In this document: positions 28,981-39,057 of the stretch, in pieces
Position numbering within the stretch: position 1 is the stretch's first letter
Layout of the letters: each line of letters begins with the position of its first letter
Assembly (NCBI RefSeq): GCF_033096465.1
Contig: NZ_AP028156.1
Coordinates: 1,692,501 to 1,756,500 of the forward strand
Reading direction: 5' to 3'
DNA: 64,000 nucleotides
From: Blautia luti
GTDB lineage: Bacteria; Bacillota; Clostridia; Lachnospirales; Lachnospiraceae
Notes under the pieces: generated by a model
The model's input: only the letters and a program-made list of their open reading frames with translations
Databases searched by the model: none
What the model was told of the DNA's origin: nothing
Program-made: the position numbers and the translations under genes

Positions 28981-29223
28981 TTATCTGTCCTTTTTATTCC
29001 GAACAGGAATATACGCATGAAGCACTGCCGGCTCCTGTGAAATCTGTATTTTTACCTGTTCTTCATCAATGGTAAGGTATTTCTTCACGGTATGTATCAG
29101 GTCATTCCGTAACATTTTCATCATTTGCGGAGAGCAGTCTATCCGTTCTGATATAAGGAGCAGTTTCATCCTGTCCCTGGCATATCCTGCGGAGCGTTTC
29201 TTTTCCCTGAAAAAAGCTCTCAC
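28981..29223 (-). CDS. minE: Cell division topological specificity factor MinE
   Basis: The product is 80 residues with a GTG start 7 nt after AGGAGG. It has the MinE layout: an N-terminal amphipathic part, the anti-MinCD helix (ARDRMKLLLISERIDCSPQMMKMLRNDLIHTVKKY, read in two blocks) and a beta domain (EEQVKIQISQE). It drives MinD off the membrane and thereby places the septum. No minC gene is adjacent in the window. Confidence 0.93.
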   Translation of the reverse strand: MRAFFREKKRSAGYARDRMKLLLISERIDCSPQMMKMLRNDLIHTVKKYLTIDEEQVKIQISQEPAVLHAYIPVRNKKDR

Positions 29224-29238
29224 ACAAATTCCCTCCTT

Positions 29239-30027
29239 TTATTTTCTGAACATATTTCCCAGTCTTTTAAAGAATCCCTTCTTCTGGTTAATGTCGCTGA
29301 AAGGAACCTCTTCTCCCATCAAACGCCTGCAGATATTTTGGTACTCCTCTTCAGCCTGAGATCCCTTGCCTGAAAGCGGTTCTCCCTGATTGGTTGCGAT
29401 CACGATCTGCTCGTCATCCAAAATCGTTCCTATGAGATCTACAGCAAGGATTTCAGTCACATCATCCACAGACATCATATCACCTCTGGCTATCATATCC
29501 GGTCTGAGGCGATTTATGATCAAATGAATATCACGGATATCGTTAGCTTCCAACAGACCAATGATACGGTCTGCATCTCTGATCGCGGAAACCTCCGGAG
29601 TTGTAACTACCAGTGCTTTATCAGCTCCTGCAATAGCATTTTTAAATCCCTGCTCAATTCCTGCAGGGCAATCCAGAAGTACATAATCAAACTGTTCTCT
29701 CAGGTCATCTGTAAGCTTGATCATCTGTTCCGGTGAAACAGCTGTCTTATCTTTCGTCTGTGCTGATGGAAGAAGGCACAGATCCGGATGACGCTTATCT
29801 TTGATCAGAGCCTGACGCAGACGGCAGTTCCCGTTTATCACATCTACCAGATTATACACGATCCTGTTTTCAAGTCCAAGAACTACATCCAGGTTACGAA
29901 GACCGATATCTGTATCTACTACCACAACCTTCTTTCCTAGCATGGCAAGACCGGTTCCTATATTGGCAGCTGTCGTAGTTTTACCTACTCCGCCTTTTCC
30001 GGAAGTAATCACAATGACTTCACTCAT
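29239..30027 (-). CDS. minD: Septum site-determining ATPase MinD
   Basis: The protein is 262 residues with a deviant Walker A GKGGVGKTTTAANIG, DTDIGLRNLDVVLG, DCPAGIEQGF and a C-terminal amphipathic helix (KKGFFKRLGNMFRK) that targets the membrane. The start at 30027 (MSEVIVITS) has AGGAGG 10 nt upstream; an in-frame codon 17 residues earlier lies in the gap after mrdA. It is cotranscribed with minE 16 nt downstream. Confidence 0.95.
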   Translation of the reverse strand: MSEVIVITSGKGGVGKTTTAANIGTGLAMLGKKVVVVDTDIGLRNLDVVLGLENRIVYNLVDVINGNCRLRQALIKDKRHPDLCLLPSAQTKDKTAVSPEQMIKLTDDLREQFDYVLLDCPAGIEQGFKNAIAGADKALVVTTPEVSAIRDADRIIGLLEANDIRDIHLIINRLRPDMIARGDMMSVDDVTEILAVDLIGTILDDEQIVIATNQGEPLSGKGSQAEEEYQNICRRLMGEEVPFSDINQKKGFFKRLGNMFRK

Positions 30028-30101
30028 AGTTTCTATTCCTCCTAAAAGATAGCTTCCATACTTCTGGTATTCTCCCAATGTATTTCTGGTTCCATTGTAT
30101 C

Positions 30102-32999
30102 TTAATCATTCGATGTATCGCTGGTATCACTGGCAGCAACACCTGTAAGAATCGTCTGTTCATCTGCCAGCTGGAAAATATATTTGAAAATATCATCAGC
30201 TGCAAGACACGCATTACCGGAACTGTAACCATTCTCGATACGGACAGCAATGGCATACTGTGGATCTGTAGCAGGTGCATAACCGATAAACATACCATGG
30301 TTGGGATGGTAAACACCATCCACCTCGGCTGTACCTGTCTTACCTGCCACCTGGACACCAAGGCCATCAAATTGTTTATGCGTCTGAACTACACGATACA
30401 TACCATCATGGATATCATCCCATACATTCTGTGAAACATCCATAGTGTTGATCACATTCGGTTCATACTCTTTCAGAACAGATCCTTTGGAATCTGTCTG
30501 TCTGTCCAGAAGTGTAAGATCATAAACAGTACCGCTGGTTGCAATAGTAGTTGCATAACGTGCAAGCTGGCTGGTGGTATATGCATTAGTACCCTGTCCA
30601 ATATAGGATGGTACTGCATAAGCATTTGATACCTGTGGAGAAGATTCTGTAAGTTCGATACCTGTTTTCTTGTCCAGTCCTATTTCAGATGCATACTTCT
30701 GAAGTACTGTCAAGCTCCGGTTTTCAGAAAAATCTCCGTTTTCATCCTGGCCAAGTTTAAAACCTACCATATTAAAGTAATAGTTACATGACTGCTCAAT
30801 TGCTTCCCTGATTTCAATTTCCCCATGTCCCTGCTTGTTCCAGCAGTTGATCGCAGGAGTAACCAGGTCAAAGGAGCCTGTACAATTGATATAAGTACTA
30901 TCATCCACTACACCTTCTGACATACCGGCAATGGTAGACAGGATTTTGAAAGTAGAACCCGGTGCAGTAGTCTGCTGTGTTGCCTTATTAAAAAACGGAC
31001 TGGACTGGTCAAGAGAAAGTTTGGCGTAATAGTCAGTGTCCATATTGTTGACCAGACGGTTATTATCATATCCAGGATAAGATACACAGGCCAGTACATC
31101 TCCTGTATTAACATCTGTAATTACTGCAGATGCAGAACAAGGCTCCAGTGCCAGCTGTGCAGGCTCAATCTCCAGAGTATAAATTTTGTTGACCATGAAA
31201 TCATAAGGCGTCATAGCTCCGGAAGCAAGTGACTCATACATGCCGTCATCTTTGGAAAGTACTCCCTGCTCATAGAGAACCAGGCACAGTTCCTGACCGG
31301 AGATCGTATCTTCCTGAAGCATATATTTATACAATAGTTTCGAAAAACTGTTGTCTGTTTTCAGATAATCAATCACATAGCTGGTAAGGGCCTGGTAAAC
31401 CTCTGAAGAATCAAGATATTCTCCTTCTGTAGAGATTTTGGAGATATCAATCCAGTTCTGGCTTGCAGCATAGGTCAGATAATCTTTCAAACTGATGCTC
31501 TTATCATTGGTCCATGCCTGATATGTTGCATCTGAAGTATCAATGGCGTTCTTGGAAATGATTCCAAGGGTATCTCTGAGAAGATCATCACAGATATAAG
31601 TCATGTACTCCTGGATCTGATCATCTTCATCCTTGAGTGCTGCTGGGTTTTCTCCTGTCAGCCTCTCTGTTATTGTATCAAAAACCTGTTGCTGCTTTTG
31701 TTGAAATTTGGCATATAAATTTTTTTCTGTATCAGAAGCATCTGCTTTGCTGAATTTGCTGATATCTATCACACTGTTGGAGACCAGCGCATTGTATACA
31801 TCATAGATAGGAATCTTAATCTGTGCCGCGTCCTGAACACTATAATCATACGTCTTGGTGGCTTCAATCTTGGAAAGAAGAATACCGGCGACTCTCTGTT
31901 TAAGGATTTGATAAACGGCAGACTGCCAGCTGCTGTCTATCGTCAGATATACCTCATTCCCTGCCACCGGCTCCACTCTGGTATCCGAGTCAATTTTTAA
32001 TACTTTTCCAAGATTGTCTACAGTAACAGTTTCTTCTCCATCCTTGCCCTGAAGTGCTGTTTCCATATAATTTTCAATTCCAACTTTACCAACAATAGCA
32101 TCATTTGCATAATCCGGATTCTTTTTACGCAGTTCTTCCAGTTCATCTGCTGATGCCTGTCCTGTGTAACCAAGGATCGGTCCCATACTCACGTCATCAA
32201 TATATTTGCGGACAGAATCTTCCACAATATCAATTCCCTGAAGTTCAGACTGATTTTCTTTAATAGCAGCCACAGACTGTTCACTTACATTTGTTGCAAT
32301 AGTCACTGCCATATATTTTTTGAAACTGTTGGTACTCAGCTCGTAACGAATGATAGCCAGATCCAGAATCTCCTGTCTGGTCAGTTCCAGAGGCAGATTG
32401 TGTGAGGTCAGTTCTTCTTCTGTATAAGCTTTGTCTCCGTCTAACACGATCGAAAATCCGCTGCTTCCTGTAAGGTATTCCATCATCTCATCTGCAGTGG
32501 CTTTTTTTTGTTTTTTTGTAAGGTTATCGATCAGTGCCTGTCCATATATATCTGCACGAAAACGGTTTAATGTAAAACCTTCTTCTACATCAAATTTATA
32601 ATTTCCACTGTCATCCAGTACAATATGGAAATTATTACTGATAGTATCTCCATTAGACTCCAGGATATTAAGCACCTGATAGGCAGTTCCATTTAAAGTA
32701 AGATTTTTTTCTCTGGTAGAATCATAAGTTCCATTGTCTTCAAAGGTAACGGAGTACGCCAGCACGTTTGTTGCCAGCTCTTCGCCATTTTTGTCGTAAA
32801 TATTTCCTCGTGTGCTTTTGATCACACGTTTCTTTGTGGTACGTGATTCAAATTTGCTGATATAATCCTGTCCCTGAATGATCTGAAGCTCAAAAAGCTG
32901 TCGTACCAGAGTTGCAGACATAAACACAAAAACCAGTACCAGTATAGTTGTACGTTTTATGCGTATTTTTCTGAAAAATCGTTTTATTTTAGTACCCAA
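30102..32999 (-). CDS. mrdA: Penicillin-binding protein 2 (class B transpeptidase)
   Basis: The protein is 965 residues, much longer than the usual 600-700. It has a basic N-terminus, one membrane helix (about 14-33) and a dimerisation domain. A large extra domain of roughly 250 residues follows the GNEVYLTID segment (about 355-620). The transpeptidase domain has SxxK (GSTFK), SxN (SCN in EQSCNYYF) and KTG (AGKTGTAEVDG). It cross-links side-wall peptidoglycan with RodA. It overlaps mreD by 16 nt. The insertion seems typical of Lachnospiraceae PBP2, but that is from memory. Confidence 0.93.
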   Translation of the reverse strand: MGTKIKRFFRKIRIKRTTILVLVFVFMSATLVRQLFELQIIQGQDYISKFESRTTKKRVIKSTRGNIYDKNGEELATNVLAYSVTFEDNGTYDSTREKNLTLNGTAYQVLNILESNGDTISNNFHIVLDDSGNYKFDVEEGFTLNRFRADIYGQALIDNLTKKQKKATADEMMEYLTGSSGFSIVLDGDKAYTEEELTSHNLPLELTRQEILDLAIIRYELSTNSFKKYMAVTIATNVSEQSVAAIKENQSELQGIDIVEDSVRKYIDDVSMGPILGYTGQASADELEELRKKNPDYANDAIVGKVGIENYMETALQGKDGEETVTVDNLGKVLKIDSDTRVEPVAGNEVYLTIDSSWQSAVYQILKQRVAGILLSKIEATKTYDYSVQDAAQIKIPIYDVYNALVSNSVIDISKFSKADASDTEKNLYAKFQQKQQQVFDTITERLTGENPAALKDEDDQIQEYMTYICDDLLRDTLGIISKNAIDTSDATYQAWTNDKSISLKDYLTYAASQNWIDISKISTEGEYLDSSEVYQALTSYVIDYLKTDNSFSKLLYKYMLQEDTISGQELCLVLYEQGVLSKDDGMYESLASGAMTPYDFMVNKIYTLEIEPAQLALEPCSASAVITDVNTGDVLACVSYPGYDNNRLVNNMDTDYYAKLSLDQSSPFFNKATQQTTAPGSTFKILSTIAGMSEGVVDDSTYINCTGSFDLVTPAINCWNKQGHGEIEIREAIEQSCNYYFNMVGFKLGQDENGDFSENRSLTVLQKYASEIGLDKKTGIELTESSPQVSNAYAVPSYIGQGTNAYTTSQLARYATTIATSGTVYDLTLLDRQTDSKGSVLKEYEPNVINTMDVSQNVWDDIHDGMYRVVQTHKQFDGLGVQVAGKTGTAEVDGVYHPNHGMFIGYAPATDPQYAIAVRIENGYSSGNACLAADDIFKYIFQLADEQTILTGVAASDTSDTSND

Positions 33000-33511
33000 A
33001 TCGACTCACTTTCTTTCTTTAACGGATTCATTAAGTGATAGTTAATATAGCGAAAGACCCGGTAAACTACCAGGGTCAGAATGATCGTATAAAAAATTTC
33101 CGGAAGTATAATCCTGTACAGATAAGTTCCCAGTCCCAGCCTTCCTCGGAGAAGAAACTGTAGAGCATAAACAGATATCCCATAAAGCAGATCTCCCACA
33201 CCTGCCAGAAGGATCGGAACTTTCAGATCATCATCATAACAGATTCTGTGAGCATATCCGCTTAAAAATCCGATATACATATAGATCAGTGCATAAAATC
33301 CAAACACGGATCCATAAAACATATCAACCAGAAATCCACAGAAAAAGCCGGTCCACATTCCATTTTTCCTGCCTCGCATCAGTCCCATGGAAATACACAG
33401 GACAAGGATCAGATTCGGCGTGATAGATCCGATGGAGATTACATGCATCACTGTACACTGGAGAAGGAAACAGATGAGAATTGTGAAAAAAAGTGTGATC
33501 TTACTCTTCAT
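32984..33511 (-). CDS. mreD: Rod shape-determining protein MreD
   Basis: A 175-residue membrane protein with about five or six helices and the MreD-like stretch TPNLILVLCISMGLMRGRKNGMWTGFFCG (split in the read). Identification rests mainly on hydrophobic pattern and position between mreC and mrdA, since MreD is poorly conserved. It overlaps both neighbours, which implies tight translational coupling. Confidence 0.9.
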   Translation of the reverse strand: MKSKITLFFTILICFLLQCTVMHVISIGSITPNLILVLCISMGLMRGRKNGMWTGFFCGFLVDMFYGSVFGFYALIYMYIGFLSGYAHRICYDDDLKVPILLAGVGDLLYGISVYALQFLLRGRLGLGTYLYRIILPEIFYTIILTLVVYRVFRYINYHLMNPLKKESESIWVLK

Positions 33512-34391
33512 TCTGTCCTCCTTCAGTAATAGAATCCTGCTTATTTACAGTAATAACCAGGACATCCTTCAGATGCTGAAAATCCACAGGTGTAACAATT
33601 GTTCCTGTTTTTGTCAGGTTATTGCTATCCTGCTGAATATCACTTACATAACCGATAAAAAGGCCTTCCACATATTTTTCACTGATATTGGAAGTGACGA
33701 TACGTTCGCCTACTGTAACTTTATTATCCTGATCATATAACTGGCTGAAACTTAACTTTCCCTCATCAATCAGCTCCAGATCACCCTCAACCACACAATT
33801 ATCCTGAGTACTGACAGTCATAGCGCTGACATTGCTGCTGTCATCAATGATAGAACGTACGGTTGCCCAGTGTGTTCCCACTTCTGTGACAATTCCTACC
33901 AGACCTTTTCCTGCGATTACATTGTTATCCACACGGATCCCATCTGCAGAACCACGGTTGATCATAAAAGTATCATACCAGTTTCCCGGATCCTTGGAAA
34001 TGATCTCGGCAGCAACCTTCGGATATTCTGTATACTGCTGATCCAGATTATACATCTGCTGTAATCTCACAAGTTCTGTCTGATCCTGGATCAGTTTATT
34101 GTTCTGTTCTGTCAGACTGTCCACCTGAGCTTTCAGGTTTTCGTTTTCTACAAGTATTTCTTGCTTGTCTCTCATGCTGCTCTGGATTCCTGTAAGAACT
34201 GAACTGATATTGTTGATACTGTTCTCAAAAGGAACGATCAGGGCACCTGCCGCATCCTGTAACGGTGCAGTGGTAATTCCCGAAGCAAAAGTTGCTACAA
34301 TACAGCTGATGCAGAAAATAGTCATGATAGCCAGCAAATGTTTACTTTTTAAGTTTATTCTGAAACGTACTTTCTTTTTCAGGTTCTTCAT
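33501..34391 (-). CDS. mreC: Rod shape-determining protein MreC
   Basis: The protein is 296 residues: a short basic cytoplasmic tail, one membrane helix (about 17-37), a periplasm-side coiled coil (about 65-110, EILVENENLKAQVDSLTEQNN) and the beta-barrel MreC core (PGNWYDTFMINRGSADGI, GKGLVGIVTEVG). It links MreB filaments to the wall-synthesis enzymes encoded downstream. Confidence 0.95.
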   Translation of the reverse strand: MKNLKKKVRFRINLKSKHLLAIMTIFCISCIVATFASGITTAPLQDAAGALIVPFENSINNISSVLTGIQSSMRDKQEILVENENLKAQVDSLTEQNNKLIQDQTELVRLQQMYNLDQQYTEYPKVAAEIISKDPGNWYDTFMINRGSADGIRVDNNVIAGKGLVGIVTEVGTHWATVRSIIDDSSNVSAMTVSTQDNCVVEGDLELIDEGKLSFSQLYDQDNKVTVGERIVTSNISEKYVEGLFIGYVSDIQQDSNNLTKTGTIVTPVDFQHLKDVLVITVNKQDSITEGGQNEE

Positions 34392-34407
34392 AATGCACCC
34401 CTAAAAA

Positions 34408-35421
34408 TTATAGTTTTCTCTGCGTAACCGGCACTGCCCATTTACGCAGGTCTTTATTTCTTATGATTTTCTCCAGACCGGTAACTGCTGATTTCTCATA
34501 AAGATCTGACAGATTAAAGGTAAAACCTGTATAACTTGCCAGATACTGATCAATATAGGGAAGTCTCGTGCTTCCTCCGGTTATGTAGATTCCCTGTCTG
34601 GCTATATGATAGGAAATCTGCGGAGGAATACGCTCCAGAAAAGTTTTCATTTCCTGACCGATTTCATTAACGCAGTTCATGATCCCGTCATTGACTACAT
34701 AAGACGAAATGATTTCTTCTCGTGGTAAACCGGAAATACTGTCAATTCCTACTACCTTGCGTACTCCCTTTTTCTGATCACTGAGACGGCCCATAACCAT
34801 TTTCAGTCTCTTGGCTGTACGTGTACCTATCTGCAGATTATAACGCTTACGTATTTCTGTACAGATAGATTCATTCAGCTGCCTGCCGCCCACAGGAATT
34901 TTTTTGCTGATAATGATCTTTCCACCGGTGATGATGGAAAATTCGGTGCTCTGGGCACCTATATTGACTATCATATTTCCAGCCGGATCCTCCAGATCCA
35001 CTCCCATTGCCAGTGCATCTGCAATGGGAGCTTCTACCATAAATACCCTGTTTTTTCTGAGCCAGTGTCCATTGGCCACATGAAAATAAGCTCTTTTTTC
35101 TACAGCTGTCATATCCAGGGGAACTGTAAAATACATAACAGATCCAAATCCCAGGATGTGATCGATCTTGCGGATCATACTGTACAGTACGATTTCCTGA
35201 AGCTCCAGGTTCGCGATCATACCGAAAGCCATTGGCGAACAGACAGAAATATCTGACGGTGATTTTTCAAACATTTCGTAAGCTTCATTGCCCATGGCAA
35301 TAATCCTGCGGCCTTTAGATGCGACCATGTTTTTTTCCATATAACTTTTGTTTCTAAAAAAAGAATAGACTTTTACAGAACTGCTTCCCAAATCTATCCC
35401 GTATGTTTTCTCAAACAGCAT
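34408..35421 (-). CDS. mreB: Actin-like rod shape protein MreB/Mbl
   Basis: A 337-residue actin-fold ATPase. The phosphate 1 loop is YGIDLGSSSVKVYS and the later motifs are IVNIGAQSTEFSII and ITGGSTRLPYID. The sequence is more divergent than classical MreB (the common GIDLGTANT is GIDLGSSSV) and may be a paralogue. It is the first mre gene, 44 nt after radC, with AAAGGGG before the ATG. Confidence 0.9.
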   Translation of the reverse strand: MLFEKTYGIDLGSSSVKVYSFFRNKSYMEKNMVASKGRRIIAMGNEAYEMFEKSPSDISVCSPMAFGMIANLELQEIVLYSMIRKIDHILGFGSVMYFTVPLDMTAVEKRAYFHVANGHWLRKNRVFMVEAPIADALAMGVDLEDPAGNMIVNIGAQSTEFSIITGGKIIISKKIPVGGRQLNESICTEIRKRYNLQIGTRTAKRLKMVMGRLSDQKKGVRKVVGIDSISGLPREEIISSYVVNDGIMNCVNEIGQEMKTFLERIPPQISYHIARQGIYITGGSTRLPYIDQYLASYTGFTFNLSDLYEKSAVTGLEKIIRNKDLRKWAVPVTQRKL

Positions 35422-35464
35422 TTATCTGCCCCTTTTATTGTTACTGTTTACGGGCAATATCCCG

Positions 35465-36175
35465 TTATCCTGTACATGTCTCCCATAACCCGGTTTCTAC
35501 AAAACTACAGTATCTGTGATCACCAATCACAATGTGATCAAGAAGAGGGATACCCAGTATTTCCCCTGCCTGATAAATTCTTTCTGTAATTTCAACATCC
35601 TCCGGACTGGGAGACGGATCCCCGCTGGGATGATTATGAATCATTATCAGGCTTATTGCATGACGACGTAAAGCTTCTATATAAATTTCCCTGGGGGTTA
35701 CCAGCGAACTGGTTGCGGTTCCTCTGCTTAATATCTTATCTCCCAGAAAATGGCCCTTCACATCGACCATCATACAGATTACAAGTTCCTGCTCTTCATG
35801 TCTTAACTGCTCCATGTAATATGCTGCGATCGACCCCGGACTGTTTAATGAAAGCTGGGATCGGGCAGCAGTTGTAGCAATTCTTTTGGACAATTCTCCG
35901 ATACATTTAAGCTGAACTGCCTTGACACGTCCGATTCCATGAATTTTCATCAGATCTTCCACTGAGATATGTAAAAGTCCCATCAGACCGGAATAGGAGG
36001 ACTTCTCCATATACTGCAAAACTGTCTGTGCCAGTGACAGAGAATTCTGTTCTCTGGTACCACTGCGCAGGATCACAGCCAGCAATTCACTGTCACTGAG
36101 TGTATCTTCTCCCTGATAAAAACATTTCTCATAGGGACGTTGATCCTCAGGTAAATTCTTTATAATGTTTTTCAT
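35465..36175 (-). CDS. radC: RadC/JAB-domain protein
   Basis: The protein is 236 residues. A helix-hairpin-helix region (about 75-90, HGIGRVKAVQLK) precedes the JAB/MPN metal domain with IMIHNHPSGDPSPSPED, the zinc-binding HxHx7Sx2D pattern. Despite the name, a DNA-repair role is doubtful. The start at 36175 (MKNIIKNL) is preferred by homology of the N-terminal part; an in-frame TTG at 36211 adds 12 residues. It lies directly ahead of mreBCD, a common Gram-positive linkage. Confidence 0.92.
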   Translation of the reverse strand: MKNIIKNLPEDQRPYEKCFYQGEDTLSDSELLAVILRSGTREQNSLSLAQTVLQYMEKSSYSGLMGLLHISVEDLMKIHGIGRVKAVQLKCIGELSKRIATTAARSQLSLNSPGSIAAYYMEQLRHEEQELVICMMVDVKGHFLGDKILSRGTATSSLVTPREIYIEALRRHAISLIMIHNHPSGDPSPSPEDVEITERIYQAGEILGIPLLDHIVIGDHRYCSFVETGLWETCTG

Positions 36176-36259
36176 AGCATTGTCCAATGCTCTCTGACAA
36201 CTTCCGGGCAAATTGCAACCTATATTCTAGCATAAAAGCGAAAGGATGTATACTCTCCC

Positions 36260-37846
36260 CTAAAAATTTCTGTATTTTTTAGAAATAGCTTCTGCAATCT
36301 TAATTCCATCCATAGCTGCGCTGGTAATACCGCCTGCATATCCTGCGCCTTCTCCGCAGGGATATATTCCTTCTATATTTGACAACAGATCACTGTCACG
36401 AACAATACGAACCGGTGAAGAAGTACGACTTTCCACACCGCTTAACAATGCATCATTCCTGTCAAATCCGGAGATTCTTTTTCCAAAGGAATGAACCCCT
36501 TCTTCTATGGAATTTCCTACAGTTTCCGGCAATATCGACCGTACATTGGCCAGTGTATATTCTCCTTTCATACATGGAGTGATCTCTTCCAGAGAAACAC
36601 TTGGCTGATTTTTACAGAAATCACCGAAAAGCTGCACTGGAATCTTTCCCTCGCCAAGTTCCCATGCTTTACGTTCCAGTTCTCTCTGGAAACTGACGCC
36701 ACCCAATGGCCCTTTTTCCGGAAAATCCTCGGGAGATACAGTTACGATCATTGCACTGTTGGCATTCCTGGAATCTCTGGCCTGATAACTCATTCCATTT
36801 ACTGCCAGTTTTCCAGGTTCAGAAGATGCATTTACCACATATCCTCCAGGACACATGCAGAAAGAATAAACGCCACGGCCATTTGCACATTTATGTGTAA
36901 CCTTATAGCTTGCAGCTCCCAGAAGTTCATTTTCTGCTTCTCCATAAAGATCCTCATTGATCATGGACTGGGGATGTTCAATACGAAGTCCTACGGCAAA
37001 TGATTTCGGTTCCATGAACACTCCGCGCCTGTGAAGCATTTCAAATGTATCGCGGGCACTGTGTCCCACTGCCAGAACACATACCTGTGCAGGGATTTTT
37101 TCCTGTCCGTTGATCTCAATCTCTGTCAGAGAACCATTTGTAAAATGCAGATCCGTTACTTTGGAACGGAATCTGAAATGACCTCCCATATCTTCAATAT
37201 CCTGACGCATTTTCTGGACAATTCCAATAAGGACATCGGTTCCCAGATGAGGTTTCTGCTGATAGAGAATCTCGTTGGGAGCTCCTGCTTCAACAAAGCG
37301 TTTCAGTACCTCATGATTACGTCCATATGGATCTTTCACAAGTGTATTTAGTTTTCCGTCAGAAAAAGTTCCTGCGCCGCCTTCTCCGAACTGTACATTG
37401 GAATCTGGATCCAATACTCCGTTTTTCCAGAAATTTTCAACCGTTTTCTGACGCTTATCTGCTTCTTCTCCTCTTTCCAGGATCAAAGGACGATAACCTG
37501 CCCGGGCCAGATACCAGCCGCAGAAGATTCCTGCCGGTCCGCTTCCGATAATAACAGGCAGATGCAGCAACGGGATATCTCCAGGTGTTGGGAACTGGTA
37601 TACTTTTTCTTTAGTTACCATAACATTATTATTGTTAACTTTTCTTGCAATCTTTTGTTCATCCCGGATTTTCACATCTACAGTATACACGAAAATTTTG
37701 TCATTTTTGTGTCTGCAATCCAGAGATTGTTTTTTTATCTCATAGGAAAAAGAACATCCTGGATTTTTCAATATTTTGGCAATTTTTTTTTCAAGCTGCT
37801 CCCGGGTATGTCCTACCGGGAGTTTCATCTGGGAAATTCGAATCAT
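36260..37846 (-). CDS. FAD-dependent oxidoreductase of unknown substrate
   Basis: The protein is 528 residues. A unique N-terminal domain (about 1-95, beginning MIRISQMKLPVGH) precedes a Rossmann FAD fold with VIIGSGPAGIFCGWYLARAGY and later VQFGEGGAGTFSDGKLN. The C-terminus has YPCGEGAGYAGGITSAAMDG. Such proteins are widespread in Clostridia and usually called FAD-dependent dehydrogenases. It overlaps the next flavoprotein gene by 4 nt, suggesting joint regulation. No substrate can be inferred. Confidence 0.85.
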   Translation of the reverse strand: MIRISQMKLPVGHTREQLEKKIAKILKNPGCSFSYEIKKQSLDCRHKNDKIFVYTVDVKIRDEQKIARKVNNNNVMVTKEKVYQFPTPGDIPLLHLPVIIGSGPAGIFCGWYLARAGYRPLILERGEEADKRQKTVENFWKNGVLDPDSNVQFGEGGAGTFSDGKLNTLVKDPYGRNHEVLKRFVEAGAPNEILYQQKPHLGTDVLIGIVQKMRQDIEDMGGHFRFRSKVTDLHFTNGSLTEIEINGQEKIPAQVCVLAVGHSARDTFEMLHRRGVFMEPKSFAVGLRIEHPQSMINEDLYGEAENELLGAASYKVTHKCANGRGVYSFCMCPGGYVVNASSEPGKLAVNGMSYQARDSRNANSAMIVTVSPEDFPEKGPLGGVSFQRELERKAWELGEGKIPVQLFGDFCKNQPSVSLEEITPCMKGEYTLANVRSILPETVGNSIEEGVHSFGKRISGFDRNDALLSGVESRTSSPVRIVRDSDLLSNIEGIYPCGEGAGYAGGITSAAMDGIKIAEAISKKYRNF

Positions 37847-39033
37847 CTTTTATACTCCTTTGCTGCATGGATTCCGGCTGCGGCACCGCTGCTCCATGCC
37901 CACTGAAGATTGTATCCGCCGCATGTCCCGTCAATATCCAGGAGCTCTCCTACAATATATACATTGGGACAGAATCTGGATTCCATAGTTTCGTTTACGA
38001 TTTCGCTGGTATCTACTCCTCCGGAACAAACCTGCGCCTGGGAAAAGGATAAACCATCTGTAACTTCCAGTGTATACTCAGTAATAGCAGAAATCAGATT
38101 TTTCTGAGAAGTCAGTACATTGATCAGTTTTTCAGGAAACAGTCCTGTGAGAAGTTCTTTTTCATTTTTGTATGGACAATCTTTTTTTCGCTGGTGAAGA
38201 AGTTCTTTCACCTCATCGACTGTACATTCCGGAAGAAAATTAATTTTCAAAACTGCTTTTTTTCCAGTTTTCACTGCGCAAATTGCATATCTGCTCAGCT
38301 GAAATACAGGAATTCCCGAGATTCCATATTCAGTCAGCTGGAGTTCTCCTTGTTGGCAGCTGCAAAGTTCGTTATCTACCAGCAGGGAAATTCGTCCCTC
38401 GGTTCTGACTCCGGCCCAGCCTTTGTAGCTGTTTCCTTTACATTTTAAAGCTGTAAGAGCCGGATATACAGGAATAATATGATGTCCAAGACTCTTTGCC
38501 AGCTCATAGCCGCTTCCGTCAGAACCGGAAATAGAGGATGCCTTTGAACCATTGGCAAGTATGAGCGCATCTGCTTCGTAGTGCCATCCCTTGGTCAATA
38601 TCTGGAAGTTATTGCCATTTCTGGCAGGTTCTATGGCAGTGACCTGCTCATTTGTCTTTATCTTTACCCCCAGATGGGAAGCTTCCATGCATAATACATC
38701 CACAACACTCTGTGCCTGATTACTTCGCGGATAGAGATATCCATTCCTGTCCAGCGGAAAGATTCCCAGTTCTTTGAAGAACTCTACCGTATCTTTGACA
38801 GAAAACCGCTCAAATGCATCTTTTACAAATTCCGGATGTCTGCCTCTGTATGCATCTTCCGGCATTGCAAGATTGGAAAAATTACATTTCCCGTTTCCTG
38901 TTGCGCAGATTTTTTTTCCTGGTTTCTCATTCTGTTCCAGAACAGTGACTGCTGCCCCGTTTCTGGCCGCCATGATCGCCGCTGTCATTCCCGAAGCACC
39001 GGCTCCTACGATCACTACCTGCCTTTTCTTCAT
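37843..39033 (-). CDS. HI0933/BaiN-family flavoprotein
   Basis: The product is 396 residues. The FAD-binding dinucleotide fold IVGAGASGMTAAIMAARNG is followed by EQNEKPGKKICATGNGKCN, the signature of HI0933-like proteins. The C-terminal TCGGYNLQWAWSSG closes the FAD site. The family includes BaiN, reported in bile-acid 7-dehydroxylation, but most members are of unknown function and no bai genes are nearby. GAGGGTGG precedes the start. Confidence 0.87.
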   Translation of the reverse strand: MKKRQVVIVGAGASGMTAAIMAARNGAAVTVLEQNEKPGKKICATGNGKCNFSNLAMPEDAYRGRHPEFVKDAFERFSVKDTVEFFKELGIFPLDRNGYLYPRSNQAQSVVDVLCMEASHLGVKIKTNEQVTAIEPARNGNNFQILTKGWHYEADALILANGSKASSISGSDGSGYELAKSLGHHIIPVYPALTALKCKGNSYKGWAGVRTEGRISLLVDNELCSCQQGELQLTEYGISGIPVFQLSRYAICAVKTGKKAVLKINFLPECTVDEVKELLHQRKKDCPYKNEKELLTGLFPEKLINVLTSQKNLISAITEYTLEVTDGLSFSQAQVCSGGVDTSEIVNETMESRFCPNVYIVGELLDIDGTCGGYNLQWAWSSGAAAGIHAAKEYKR

Positions 39034-39057
39034 AATCCACCCTCAACTCAATCATTG

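Noticed and set aside
37843..39033. Bile-acid pathway gene baiN
   Set aside because: The family match is general (HI0933-like); no other bai genes are in the window, so the specific role is not supported.
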